Origin: JAJXWB01 sp964634325
Lineage (GTDB): Bacteria > Pseudomonadota > Alphaproteobacteria > Rhizobiales > Beijerinckiaceae
NCBI GenBank assembly: GCA_964634325.1
Contig: CAZWJF010000014.1
Coordinates: 1 to 64,000 of the forward strand
Length of the DNA: 64,000 nucleotides
Direction of reading: 5' to 3'
The notes beneath the pieces were generated by a model, which did not search any database, was not told the DNA's origin, and was given only the letters and a program-made list of their open reading frames with translations. The position numbers and the translations under genes were made by a program. This document shows, one piece after another, positions 25,906 through 33,841 of this stretch (position 1 is the stretch's first letter; every line of letters begins with the position of its first letter).

Positions 25906-27753
25906 TCAGGATGGCGGCGGCGCGTCGCCGATGATGCGGTCCGAGGGCGCCTCGCCGTAGAGCTCCTTCACGAGGTTCGCGCGATGGGCGAGCGTCGCGC
26001 GCTGGTTGATCGATCCCTTGTCCGTGACCTCGCCATGATCGATGGAGGGATGCTCGTCGAGCACGAGCGCGCGCGCCACGCGCGTCGACGAACCCGTCGC
26101 TTTGGCCTGAAAGGCTTTCAACGCCTGGGCGAGCGCCGCGCGCAGGCCTGCATGCGCAGCGAGCGTCGCCGGCTGCGCATCGGCTAGATCGGAGAATTTC
26201 GCGCGGCAGCCGTCGGGATCGAGCAGCAGGATCGCGGCGATCTCCTCACGATCGTGACCGGCGATCACAGCGTCCCGAAGGAACGGCGCGAATGCGGCGA
26301 TCATCGCGGCGCGCAGGTTGCCGACGCCCACCCATGTTCCGGTGAGGAGCTTGAAATCCTCGCTGACGCGGCCGTCGAACGCGAAGCCCTTCTGCGGATC
26401 TTGCGGATCGACGAAGCGGATCGCGTCGCCCATCTTGTAATAGCCTTCGTCGTCGAACGCCGCAGCGGTCGCTTCGGGCTGACGCCAATAGCCGGGCGTG
26501 ATGTTGGGGCCGCGCACGCGCAGCTCCAGCTTGCCGACGTTGGGCACGAGCTTGATCTCGCAGCCTGGCACGGGATTGCCGATCATGCCGGCGCGCACCT
26601 CGCCGCGCGTCACGAATGTCACGCTCGGCCCCGTCTCCGTGGCGCCGAGGCCGGTGACGATGCGGATCTTTTCGCCGACGGTTTCGTGGCCGAGCCGCTC
26701 GAGTTCGTCCCAGACGTGCTGCGGCAGGCTCGCGCCAGCGTACATGAAGAATTTGACCCGGCTGTAGAAATTCCGACGCAGCTGCTCGTCCTCGGCGAGG
26801 CGATGCGCGAGCAGCTCGAAACCCTTGGGCACGTTGAAATAGCAGGTCGGCGCGATCTCCTTGAGATTGCGGATCGTCGCGCCGAACGCGGCCGGAGTCG
26901 GCTTGCCGTCGTCGATGTAGAGGCTGCCGCCGGAAAAGAGGACGAGGTGGATGTTCTGGTTGCTGCCGAACGTATGGTTCCAGGGCAGCCAGTCGACGAT
27001 CGTCTGCGGGCCTTGCGCAAGCTCCGCCATGGCGAAGGCCGCCTGCGCGATGTCGGCGCAAATCATCCGCTGGGAATTGATCACGCCCTTGGGCATGCCG
27101 GTCGAGCCGGATGTGAACAGGATTTTCGCGACCGTATCCGGGCCGACCGCCGCATGCGCGGCCGCGACCGCCTCGCGCCCGTCGGCGGCGAGCGCGTCGA
27201 ACGCGGTCGCGCCGAGATCGTCGCCGCCGGAGACGACGACGATTTCCGCTCCTTGCGGCGCCGTCGCGCGAATCGCCTTGCCGTAGGCCGCGCCGTCGTC
27301 GGCAAAGATCAGGCCTGGCGTCAGCAATTCCACGATGTAGCGCAGCTTGCCGTAATCGCTGGAGACGAGCGAATAGGCCGTCGAGATCGGCGCGACCGGC
27401 ACGCCGACATGCATGCCGGCGAGCAGCACGAGCAGATGTTCGATCGAATTGCCGGAGAGCACGGCCACGGGACGCTCGGCCGAGAGGCCCCGCGCGAGCA
27501 GCGCCGCTGCAATCTCCTCCATGCGCGCCAGAAACTGCGCGTAGGTGAGCTTGCGCCATTCTCCGTCAGGACCGCGACGCGCGACGAAGACGGCGTCCGG
27601 CGTTTCCTTCGCCCAGCGCAACAACAGCGAGGTGATCGTGCGCGGACATTCGCCCAGCGGATGAGGCGAACGCGCGTAGACGATTCCATTCCTGAGGCGC
27701 TCGATTTCGACGTCCTGCGGCCCGAGCGCGACCGCCCTCTCCCTCATCGCCAT
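25906..27753 (-). CDS. Feruloyl-CoA synthase-like AMP-forming ligase
   Basis: An AMP-forming acyl-CoA ligase of 615 residues resembling feruloyl-CoA synthases, which activate ferulate or other hydroxycinnamates for side-chain shortening. It has the phosphate loop FTSGSTGMPKGVINSQ, WLPWNHTFGSNQNIHL (typical of this subfamily), TGLGATETGPSV and the AFDGRVSEDFKLLTGTWV end region. The substrate is inferred. No enoyl-CoA hydratase/aldolase or vanillin dehydrogenase gene is adjacent. The ATG at 27753 has GGGGAGGAG before it. An AT-rich palindrome about 40 bases upstream is a candidate operator. Confidence 0.82.
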   Translation of the reverse strand: MAMRERAVALGPQDVEIERLRNGIVYARSPHPLGECPRTITSLLLRWAKETPDAVFVARRGPDGEWRKLTYAQFLARMEEIAAALLARGLSAERPVAVLSGNSIEHLLVLLAGMHVGVPVAPISTAYSLVSSDYGKLRYIVELLTPGLIFADDGAAYGKAIRATAPQGAEIVVVSGGDDLGATAFDALAADGREAVAAAHAAVGPDTVAKILFTSGSTGMPKGVINSQRMICADIAQAAFAMAELAQGPQTIVDWLPWNHTFGSNQNIHLVLFSGGSLYIDDGKPTPAAFGATIRNLKEIAPTCYFNVPKGFELLAHRLAEDEQLRRNFYSRVKFFMYAGASLPQHVWDELERLGHETVGEKIRIVTGLGATETGPSVTFVTRGEVRAGMIGNPVPGCEIKLVPNVGKLELRVRGPNITPGYWRQPEATAAAFDDEGYYKMGDAIRFVDPQDPQKGFAFDGRVSEDFKLLTGTWVGVGNLRAAMIAAFAPFLRDAVIAGHDREEIAAILLLDPDGCRAKFSDLADAQPATLAAHAGLRAALAQALKAFQAKATGSSTRVARALVLDEHPSIDHGEVTDKGSINQRATLAHRANLVKELYGEAPSDRIIGDAPPPS

Positions 27754-27792
27754 GGCTCCTCCCCGGCGATCTGCGTCGCCGTCGATATTTTT

Positions 27793-27807
27793 GTTATATT
27801 ATATAAC
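27793..27807. promoter_or_regulatory. AT-rich palindrome upstream of feruloyl-CoA synthase
   Basis: The 15-base site GTTATATTATATAAC has 6-base perfect arms around TTA, inside a purely A/T-dominated stretch (about 27784-27810) in otherwise very GC-rich DNA. It lies 40-54 bases upstream of the ligase start codon. Hydroxycinnamate-activating genes in other proteobacteria are often repressed by MarR-type regulators (CouR, FerR) that bind palindromes, so this is a likely promoter-operator. The regulator is not known. Confidence 0.55.
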
Positions 27808-27866
27808 TAATTTGCTGAAAGGCAATCGGCGGCGCGGTCCGAAGATCGCGCCGCCGGTGGTCCGCG

Positions 27867-28370
27867 TCAGTGCGATCCGTGGGTCATCGAGGGCCGCGCG
27901 CCCTCCGCGCCCCACCCGCCGAGACGGGGGTCCACCATGCCGAAGACCATAGCCACGTGGCCGACGACCAGAAACAGCGAAATCAGCGCTGCGTGGACCG
28001 CGAGCTTCTGACGCGCGGACGCTTTCGGCAGGATCAGGCCAAGCTCCAGAAGCGCGATGCCGCCGAGCGGAATGACGCCGGCGAGATAGGAGCCGACCGC
28101 CAGCATGTCGATCCAGCCGCGCCACTCCCCGGCTTTGGAGATGGGCAGGACCGCGTTGGCGAGCAGATAGACGAATACGCCGGCGAAATAGACGCCGAGA
28201 ATCACACCCGCCGCGCGGTTGAGCGCACGGACGGGGCCGGATTCGACGCCGGTGTAGAGGATGTAGAACTCGGTGATCGCCAGCGTTTCGGCCAACACGA
28301 CGGGAATCGCCATGAACATCAGAAGGTTCATCGGCGAGGTCAGCAATTCCATATAGTGGGTCATGGACAT
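27867..28370 (-). CDS. Multi-pass membrane protein of unknown function
   Basis: A 167-residue protein with about four or five hydrophobic helices (LLMFMAIPVVLAETLAITEF, AAGVILGVYFAGVFVYLLAN, LAVGSYLAGVIPLGGIALLE, HAALISLFLVVGHVAMVFGM). It ends in a polar His-containing tail. I do not recognise a characterised family; several His and Glu residues inside helices could bind haem or metal, but this is speculation. The start at 28370 has GGAAGGA upstream, so the long Arg-rich extension of the frame is dropped. A Cys-rich exported protein is encoded upstream on the same strand. Confidence 0.75.
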   Translation of the reverse strand: MSMTHYMELLTSPMNLLMFMAIPVVLAETLAITEFYILYTGVESGPVRALNRAAGVILGVYFAGVFVYLLANAVLPISKAGEWRGWIDMLAVGSYLAGVIPLGGIALLELGLILPKASARQKLAVHAALISLFLVVGHVAMVFGMVDPRLGGWGAEGARPSMTHGSH

Positions 28371-28423
28371 GACGCGTCCTTCCTCGAAGAGGTTTGATTT
28401 CGTGAGATGAACGGAAGGCGGCG

Positions 28424-28786
28424 TCAGGCGCGCGGGGGCGGCGCCGGCGGAGAGCGGTCGAGGCTGGCGAAGTCGGCCATGAACTCGACGACCGACAGGC
28501 GCTTCGCTGCGCGCGCCGGGACCGAAGTCGCCGACGTCAAAGACAGGACGCAGCAGCATCCAGCGCAAGAGAAATCGGGGACCGCATCGCGCACGCCGTC
28601 GCGACTCTGGGCGGAATCGGCGCAATGCGCGCGTTCGATCGGACCTGCGTGCGAGTCATGCGCGGCCGCGACCGGCGCCGGCGAGGCGTCGCCGCTTCCG
28701 CCGCCGAACGGGCGAGCGACGGCCGGGCCCGCCAGAACGAGCGCCAGAACCAGCAGAAGTCGGACAATGCGGGACAGGCCGGACAT
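28424..28786 (-). CDS. Small exported Cys/His-containing protein
   Basis: About 120 residues with a clear signal sequence (SRIVRLLLVLALVLAGPAVA). The mature part has scattered His and Cys (AAHDSHAGPIERAHC) and a CAGCCC cluster that looks metal-binding. It resembles small copper-linked exported proteins only in general composition, so I give no function. Starts at 28786, 28819 or further upstream are possible; none has a strong ribosome site. It lies 53 bases upstream of the membrane protein gene on the same strand. Confidence 0.5.
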   Translation of the reverse strand: MSGLSRIVRLLLVLALVLAGPAVARPFGGGSGDASPAPVAAAHDSHAGPIERAHCADSAQSRDGVRDAVPDFSCAGCCCVLSLTSATSVPARAAKRLSVVEFMADFASLDRSPPAPPPRA

Positions 28787-29026
28787 TGCTGCGAAGATGC
28801 CTGCGAAGCGCGCGCTCATCAAGAGCTGGGCCTTGACCGTCCATGCCGCGCCGTCTTCGAACCGCCGGGCCGGCCGGCGTCGGCTTTTGTGCACTGCACA
28901 GTCGCGATTCGAGCCCGAATGGCACCAAAGTACGAGACGCGCGCGCCCCCGAAATTGCCGGAGACCGGCCGCGCAGCGGGGAAATGTCGAAGTATTTCAA
29001 CATCGATTGGTTCATATGCGAACCGC

Positions 29027-29055
29027 TTGACATTTTGTGCGACGCACCATATAAA
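29027..29055 (+). promoter_or_regulatory. Sigma-70 type promoter of the small RNA
   Basis: A textbook promoter: TTGACA (29027-29032), a 17-base spacer and TATAAA (29050-29055). Transcription should start near 29061, directly before a hairpin-forming intergenic RNA and about 85 bases ahead of a strong terminator. There is no matching coding sequence between promoter and terminator. Confidence 0.75.
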
Positions 29056-29059
29056 CAAG

Positions 29060-29147
29060 ACATGCAACGGGCCTCCCTCGTTGCATAGCCCTCCTTGGGC
29101 GTTTCCTCCCTAGACTTGGGCCGCCGGCTTGCCGGTGGCCCTTTTTT
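29060..29147 (+). ncRNA. mmgR: Small RNA of the suhB / alpha-r8 (MmgR) type
   Basis: An RNA of about 85 bases bounded by a strong promoter and a T-run terminator. It folds as hairpin 1 (ATGCAACG, 29062-29069, with CGTTGCAT, 29079-29086, loop GGCCTCCCT), a short GCCC/GGGC hairpin, a single-stranded segment TTTCCTCCCT (29102-29111) and the terminator hairpin. From memory, that ten-base segment is the strictly conserved core of the alphaproteobacterial alpha-r8 family (Rfam suhB), whose Sinorhizobium member MmgR limits polyhydroxybutyrate storage. The CCTCC loops could pair with ribosome-binding sites. Family assignment is by recollection; a covariance search would settle it. Confidence 0.75.
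29118..29147 (+). terminator. Rho-independent terminator of the small RNA
   Basis: A 10-base-pair stem (GGGCCGCCGG with CCGGTGGCCC, one G-T pair) closes a four-base loop and is followed at once by TTTTTT. It ends the small RNA and separates it from the esterase gene 38 bases downstream. Confidence 0.85.
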
Positions 29148-29185
29148 CTGCGCGCATTGGCGCCGAGGAAACATCCGGAGCGCGC

Positions 29186-30133
29186 ATGCCTATCGATCCC
29201 GACGCCCAGAACCTGTTGGCCCTGATGAAGGCGGCCGGGCGGCCGCCGCTGAGCAGTCTTACGCCGCCAGAAGCGCGAGCCGTCTACCTGGCCGGGCGCG
29301 GCCTGTTGCAGCCGGACCTGCCCGATGTCGGCGAAGTCCGCGATCTCGTCGCCCCGGGCCCGCATGGCGACATTCCCCTGCGCCTCTACCGCGGCCTCGC
29401 CGCACCGACCGGCCCGACGCCGACGCTGATCTTCGCCCATGGCGGCGGCTGGGTGATCGGCGACCGCGACACGCACGATTACGTCTGCCGCAAACTCGCC
29501 AACGAGGCGCGCTGCGCGGTCGTCTCGATCGATTACCGGCTGGGGCCGGAGCACAAGTTTCCGGCGGCCATCGAAGACAGCCTCGCCGCCGCGCAATGGC
29601 TGACGGCGCAGGCGGCCGAACTCGGACTCGACACGCAGCGTCTGGCGATCGGCGGCGACAGCGCCGGCGGCAATATTTCGGCGGTGCTGGCGCTGATGGC
29701 GCGCGATGGCGTCGCGCCTCGGCTCGTCCATCAATTGCTGCTCTATCCGGCCGTGGACATGGCGATGACCGCGCCGTCCTATCAGGGCGTTCCCGAGGAC
29801 TATCCGCTGTCGTCCACCATCGCGCGCTGGTTTCGCGACCATTACGTGTCCAGCGAACAGGACCATACAGACTGGCGCGCCTCGCCGCTGCACGCCGAAT
29901 CGCACGAGGGCGTCGCATCGGCCTTCATCCTGACCGCGCGCCACGATCCCTTGTGCGACGAAGGCCGCGACTATGCGCACAAACTCGAGAAGGCCGGCGT
30001 GCGCGTGTGGCATCTCGACATGAACGACCAGCTCCACGGATTTCTCACCTGGGGCAAGCTGGTGCGCGCCGCCGACGCGGCGCTTGAGATGGCGGCCGCT
30101 TCGCTGCGCTATGCCTTCGCGACAGCGTCCTAG
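29186..30133 (+). CDS. Esterase/lipase of the hormone-sensitive lipase family
   Basis: A 315-residue alpha/beta hydrolase. The oxyanion motif HGGGW (in FAHGGGWVIGDRDTHD), the nucleophile motif GGDSAGGN, an acid in TARHDPLCDEG and a His in NDQLHGFLTWG define the HSL/family IV esterases, which hydrolyse short-chain esters in the cytoplasm. The ATG at 29186 has CCGGAG upstream. The longer frame would begin inside the terminator of the small RNA. It converges on cobB, with 7 bases between stops. Confidence 0.88.
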   Translation: MPIDPDAQNLLALMKAAGRPPLSSLTPPEARAVYLAGRGLLQPDLPDVGEVRDLVAPGPHGDIPLRLYRGLAAPTGPTPTLIFAHGGGWVIGDRDTHDYVCRKLANEARCAVVSIDYRLGPEHKFPAAIEDSLAAAQWLTAQAAELGLDTQRLAIGGDSAGGNISAVLALMARDGVAPRLVHQLLLYPAVDMAMTAPSYQGVPEDYPLSSTIARWFRDHYVSSEQDHTDWRASPLHAESHEGVASAFILTARHDPLCDEGRDYAHKLEKAGVRVWHLDMNDQLHGFLTWGKLVRAADAALEMAAASLRYAFATAS

Positions 30134-30140
30134 CGCGGCG

Positions 30141-31457
30141 TCACGCCGTTGCGATCACGTGGAAGAAGGAGCCGCTGACGTTTCCGGCGCGGCGGCCCGC
30201 CGGCTGCGGCGCGCCGCCGTGCGCGTCGCGCGTCGTGGCGAAGGGCTCGCCATCGCCTTCGCGCAAGATCGTGGCGTAATGAAACTCGTGGCCGCGCAGA
30301 ATCGCGCCCCTCGCGCCGAGCGCATGGTCTGAGGTCAGCATGGCGGCGCGATAGCCCAGATGCAGCTTGCGCCTGGCGAAGCTCGTCTCGACGTCGAGCA
30401 GGCCCGCCATTTCATGGCGCACGCCGTCCTTGTCGACGAGGCCCTTTCCCAGAACCATGTAGCCGCCGCACTCGCCGTGCACGGGTTTTTGGCGGGCGAA
30501 GGCGCGCAGACCGTCGAGAAATTTACGCGCCGCCGCGATCCGTCCGGCGTGCAGTTCCGGATAGCCGCCGGGCAACCAGCAGAAATCGCAATCGTCGGGC
30601 GGCGGCTCGTCGGCCAGCGGCGAGAAGGCGACCAACTCGGCGCCCGCCGCGCGCCAGCCCTGCGCGATGTGCGGATAGAGAAACGAAAAGGCCGCGTCGC
30701 GCGCGACCGCGATGCGCCGGCCGGGCGGCGACAGAGCGACGGGCGCCGCCGCGCCGCCTTCGAACGCCACGTCCGCGGCGCCCGCGATGATCCGATCGAG
30801 ATCGCACGCCCCTTCCACGCGATTGGCGATGGCGTCGAGCAGCGCATCCAGTTGCAGCGTCTCTTCCGCCTGCACGAGGCCGAGATGCCGTTCAGGCAGC
30901 ACGAGATCGTCCATGCGCGGCAGCGCGCCGAGCACGGGGACGCCGAGCGCCTCGATCGCGTCGCCGGCCAGTCGAACGTGGCGCTCCGAGCCGACGCGAT
31001 TGAGGATGACGCCCGCGAGTTTCACACGCGGATCGAAAGTCGCGAAACCCTTGACGAGCGCGGCCGCAGTCTGCGCCTGCCCGCTGACGTCCAGCACGAG
31101 AATCAGCGGCAGACCGCAGGCTGCGGCGACGTCCGCCGACGAGCCCGTGCGCCCGTCCGGCCCGCTGACGCCGTCGAAAAAGCCCATCAGCGCCTCGGCG
31201 ATCACGAGTTCGGCGCCTCGCGCATTGCCGGCGGCGAGCGCGGCCAGAAGCTCCGGCGACATAGCCCAGGAATCGAGATTGACGCTGTCGCGGCCAGTTG
31301 CGGCGCGATGAAACGCCGGATCGATGTAGTCCGGCCCGCATTTGGCGCCGGCCACCTTCACCCCGCGCCGCGCGAACGCGCGCATCAGGCCGAGCGCGAT
31401 CGTCGTCTTGCCGCCGCCCGAGCGCGGCGCGCCGACGACGAAGCCGCGCGCGCTCAA
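30141..31457 (-). CDS. cobB: Hydrogenobyrinic acid a,c-diamide synthase
   Basis: Glutamine-dependent amidation of the a and c carboxylates of hydrogenobyrinic acid, in aerobic B12 synthesis. About 438 residues: the N-terminal ATP-binding APRSGGGKTTIALGLMRAF, GPDYIDPAFH and MGFFDGVSG, and a C-terminal class I amidotransferase-like domain with the nucleophile in VHGECGGYMVLG and LPGGYPELHA. No ATG or GTG fits; I take a TTG at 31457 because it overlaps the cobM stop (TTGA), has GAAGG just upstream and starts the homology at once. It is the last gene of cobL-E-M-B. Confidence 0.9.
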   Translation of the reverse strand: MSARGFVVGAPRSGGGKTTIALGLMRAFARRGVKVAGAKCGPDYIDPAFHRAATGRDSVNLDSWAMSPELLAALAAGNARGAELVIAEALMGFFDGVSGPDGRTGSSADVAAACGLPLILVLDVSGQAQTAAALVKGFATFDPRVKLAGVILNRVGSERHVRLAGDAIEALGVPVLGALPRMDDLVLPERHLGLVQAEETLQLDALLDAIANRVEGACDLDRIIAGAADVAFEGGAAAPVALSPPGRRIAVARDAAFSFLYPHIAQGWRAAGAELVAFSPLADEPPPDDCDFCWLPGGYPELHAGRIAAARKFLDGLRAFARQKPVHGECGGYMVLGKGLVDKDGVRHEMAGLLDVETSFARRKLHLGYRAAMLTSDHALGARGAILRGHEFHYATILREGDGEPFATTRDAHGGAPQPAGRRAGNVSGSFFHVIATA

Positions 31458-32221
31458 CCTTCGCCCCGCTGCGGGCGAAACCGCCTGATGTATTCGACGT
31501 CGTAGAGCGCGCTCTCGCGAAAGTCGCGCGCGCCCAGCGCGCGGCCGACGAGGATGAGCGCGGTGCGCTCGATCGTCTCGGCGCGCATGCGCTCCACGAT
31601 GTCTGCGAGCCGGGCTTCGACGATGCGTTCGTCCGGCCAGCTCGCGCGAAAGACAATCGCGACGGGGCAATCGGCGCCGTAATGCGGCAGCAGATCGGCG
31701 ACGACCTGATCGAGAACATGGATCGACAGGTGAATGGCGAGCGTCGCGCGCGTCTGCGCGAATGTCGCGAGCTTCTCGGTTTCCGGCATCGCGGATGCGC
31801 GGCCCGAGGTGCGCGTGAGCACCAGGGATTGCGCGACTTCCGGCAGGGTCAATTCGCGCTTCAGCGCGGCGGCGGCGGCTGCGAACGACGGCACGCCGGG
31901 CGTGATGGTGTATTCAATTCCAAGATCGTCCAATCGGCGCAATTGCTCGCCCATCGCGCTCCATACCGACAGATCGCCCGAATGCAATCGCACGACGTCT
32001 TCATCCGCGTCGCGCGCGTGCGCAATCTCCTGCATGATCTGATCGAGCGACATCGGCGCCGTGTCGACGATGCGCGCGCCCTCGGGACAATGGCCGAGAA
32101 TTTCGCGCGGCACGAGCGAGCCGGCGTAGAGGCAAACGCGGCAGCGTGCGATGATGTCGCGGCCGCGCAGCGTGAGGAGGTCCGGAGCGCCGGGGCCTGC
32201 GCCGACGAAGTGAACTTTCAT
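31454..32221 (-). CDS. cobM: Precorrin-4 C11-methyltransferase
   Basis: SAM-dependent methylation of precorrin-4 at C11, giving precorrin-5. 255 residues of the tetrapyrrole methylase fold: VHFVGAGPGAPDLLTLRG at the N-terminus, CLYAGSLVP, HSGDLSVWSAMGEQ and YTITPGVPSFAAAAAAL. The size and YAGSLV motif separate it from the other cob methylases nearby. It overlaps cobE by four bases at its start and cobB at its end. Confidence 0.93.
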   Translation of the reverse strand: MKVHFVGAGPGAPDLLTLRGRDIIARCRVCLYAGSLVPREILGHCPEGARIVDTAPMSLDQIMQEIAHARDADEDVVRLHSGDLSVWSAMGEQLRRLDDLGIEYTITPGVPSFAAAAAALKRELTLPEVAQSLVLTRTSGRASAMPETEKLATFAQTRATLAIHLSIHVLDQVVADLLPHYGADCPVAIVFRASWPDERIVEARLADIVERMRAETIERTALILVGRALGARDFRESALYDVEYIRRFRPQRGEG

Positions 32222-32601
32222 GATGGCGTCCTTGCGATCGCACAGGCGACGCCGTTGGACGTCATGCGCGGCACGACGAGAACGGCGCCGACGCCGGCGC
32301 CGGCGAGCGCGGCGGTTTCGGCGACCGAGGGCACGCCGAACAGAGCGACGACGCGATCCGAGCGCGTGACGGCGGCATCGCTGTTTTGAGCCAGCGTCTC
32401 GCGCGGCAGGAAGGCGAGCGGCAGGCCGAGCGCTGCTGCGGCTTCATAAAGCGCGCGCTCCGTCTCCTTGCCGGCGACGGTGTAGAGCGCGGCCGGGCTC
32501 GTCGCATCGTCCGCGCGATCCCACGCGCGGCGCACGAGATCGACGATCGCCTGCGCGCTCGCGCCGCGCTTGAGTCCGAGGCCGATGGCCAACGCGCTCA
32601 T
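32218..32601 (-). CDS. cobE: Cobalamin biosynthesis protein CobE (CbiG C-terminal family)
   Basis: A 127-residue protein of the CbiG C-terminal/CobE family. Its role in the aerobic pathway is not firmly known; anaerobic CbiG opens the delta-lactone. The pattern is IGLGLKRGASAQAIVDLV, then TVAGKETERALYEAA and VPSVAETAALAGAG. The ATG at 32601 overlaps the cobL stop (ATGA), so the six-residue longer frame is not used. It lies between cobL and cobM, as in other aerobic cob operons. Confidence 0.86.
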   Translation of the reverse strand: MSALAIGLGLKRGASAQAIVDLVRRAWDRADDATSPAALYTVAGKETERALYEAAAALGLPLAFLPRETLAQNSDAAVTRSDRVVALFGVPSVAETAALAGAGVGAVLVVPRMTSNGVACAIARTPS

Positions 32602-33815
32602 GGCTTGCTCCAGCGCCATTGCAGCACCGGCATGGCCTGCCGCAATCCGGAAAACCGCCCGACCGGAACGGCGTGGCCGATCTGGATCGAGACGAGATCG
32701 CCGCCGCGTTCGCTGTGCAAGCTGGTCAGCAGCGCCTGCGTCTCCAGCGTCACGGCATTGACGACAAGACGACCGCCGCTGCGCAGCGCGGCCATAGCCT
32801 TGTCCATCGCGCCCGGCGCAGTCGCGCCGCCGCCGACGAAAATCGCGTCGGGCGTCGGCAGACCGTCCAGCGCCTGCGGCGCGCGCCCTTCGACCATCTG
32901 CAAATCGGGCGCCCCCAACGCATGGGCGTTGCGCAGCGCGCGCGCGGCGCGCGTCGGATTAGCCTCGATAGCGACAGCGCGGGCGCGCGGCGCGGCCAAC
33001 AGCCATTCGATGGCGATCGAGCCCGAACCGGCGCCGACGTCCCACAGCAACTCGCCGGCAAGCGGCGCGAGCGCCGACAGGGTGATCGCACGAATGTCGC
33101 GCTTGGTGATCTGACCGTCGTGCTCGAACCATTCGTCGGGCAGACCGGGCGCATGCGGAATGAGTCGCGCGCCCGCCTCCGCCTCGACGTCAACGGCGAC
33201 GACGTTGAGCGGATCGACATTCGCATCGCGCCAGTCGCGCGCGGGCGCTTCGTGGCGGGCCTCCCGCGGGCCGCCCATGGCCTCGAACGCGACGACGCGC
33301 GAGCCGCCCATGCCGCGCGCAACCAGCAGGTCGCACAATTTGTTCGGCGTCTCGCCGTCCCAGGACAGAGCGATGATTTTCGCGCGCGGCGCGAGGTGGG
33401 GAATGACACGTTCGAGCGCGCGACCGTGCAAGGTGACGAGCGCGCAATCCTGCAGGCTCCAGCCGAGACGGCTCGCCGCCATTGAAAAAGACGAGGGCTG
33501 CGGTAGGCAGAAAATCTCCTCGACCGCCACATGCTGCGTCAGCAGGGTTCCCACGCCGTAGAAGAACGGATCGCCGCTCGCCAGAACCACGACCGGCCGG
33601 CCGCGGCGCGCCGCGATACGCGGCAGGGCGTCGTGCATCGGAGACGGCCAGGCGAGCGTTTCGCATTTCAGCTCGCCGACGAGCGCGAGATGCCGCGCGC
33701 CGCCGACCACGAGTTCGGCTTGCGCCAGCAGCTTGCGTGCGGCAGGAGAGAGGCCATCGAGACCGTCCTCGCCGATTCCGAGGATCGAGAGCCATCTGCC
33801 GGGCGCGCCGCTCAT
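32598..33815 (-). CDS. cobL: Precorrin-6Y C5,15-methyltransferase (decarboxylating)
   Basis: Bifunctional enzyme (405 residues) that methylates C5 and C15 and decarboxylates the acetate at C12. The N-terminal CbiE-like half has LSILGIGEDGLDGLSPAA, VLASGDPFFYGVG and SSFSMAASRLGWS. The C-terminal CbiT-like half has KRDIRAITLSALAPLAGELL with the SAM loop WDVGAGSGSIAIEWL. The start at 33815 has GAGGAGG upstream. It heads cobL-E-M-B and is only 26 bases from the divergent cobK start, so each promoter must lie inside the other gene or the tiny gap. Confidence 0.93.
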   Translation of the reverse strand: MSGAPGRWLSILGIGEDGLDGLSPAARKLLAQAELVVGGARHLALVGELKCETLAWPSPMHDALPRIAARRGRPVVVLASGDPFFYGVGTLLTQHVAVEEIFCLPQPSSFSMAASRLGWSLQDCALVTLHGRALERVIPHLAPRAKIIALSWDGETPNKLCDLLVARGMGGSRVVAFEAMGGPREARHEAPARDWRDANVDPLNVVAVDVEAEAGARLIPHAPGLPDEWFEHDGQITKRDIRAITLSALAPLAGELLWDVGAGSGSIAIEWLLAAPRARAVAIEANPTRAARALRNAHALGAPDLQMVEGRAPQALDGLPTPDAIFVGGGATAPGAMDKAMAALRSGGRLVVNAVTLETQALLTSLHSERGGDLVSIQIGHAVPVGRFSGLRQAMPVLQWRWSKP

Positions 33816-33841
33816 CGCGCGCCTCCTCGCGAAGGGACGAC

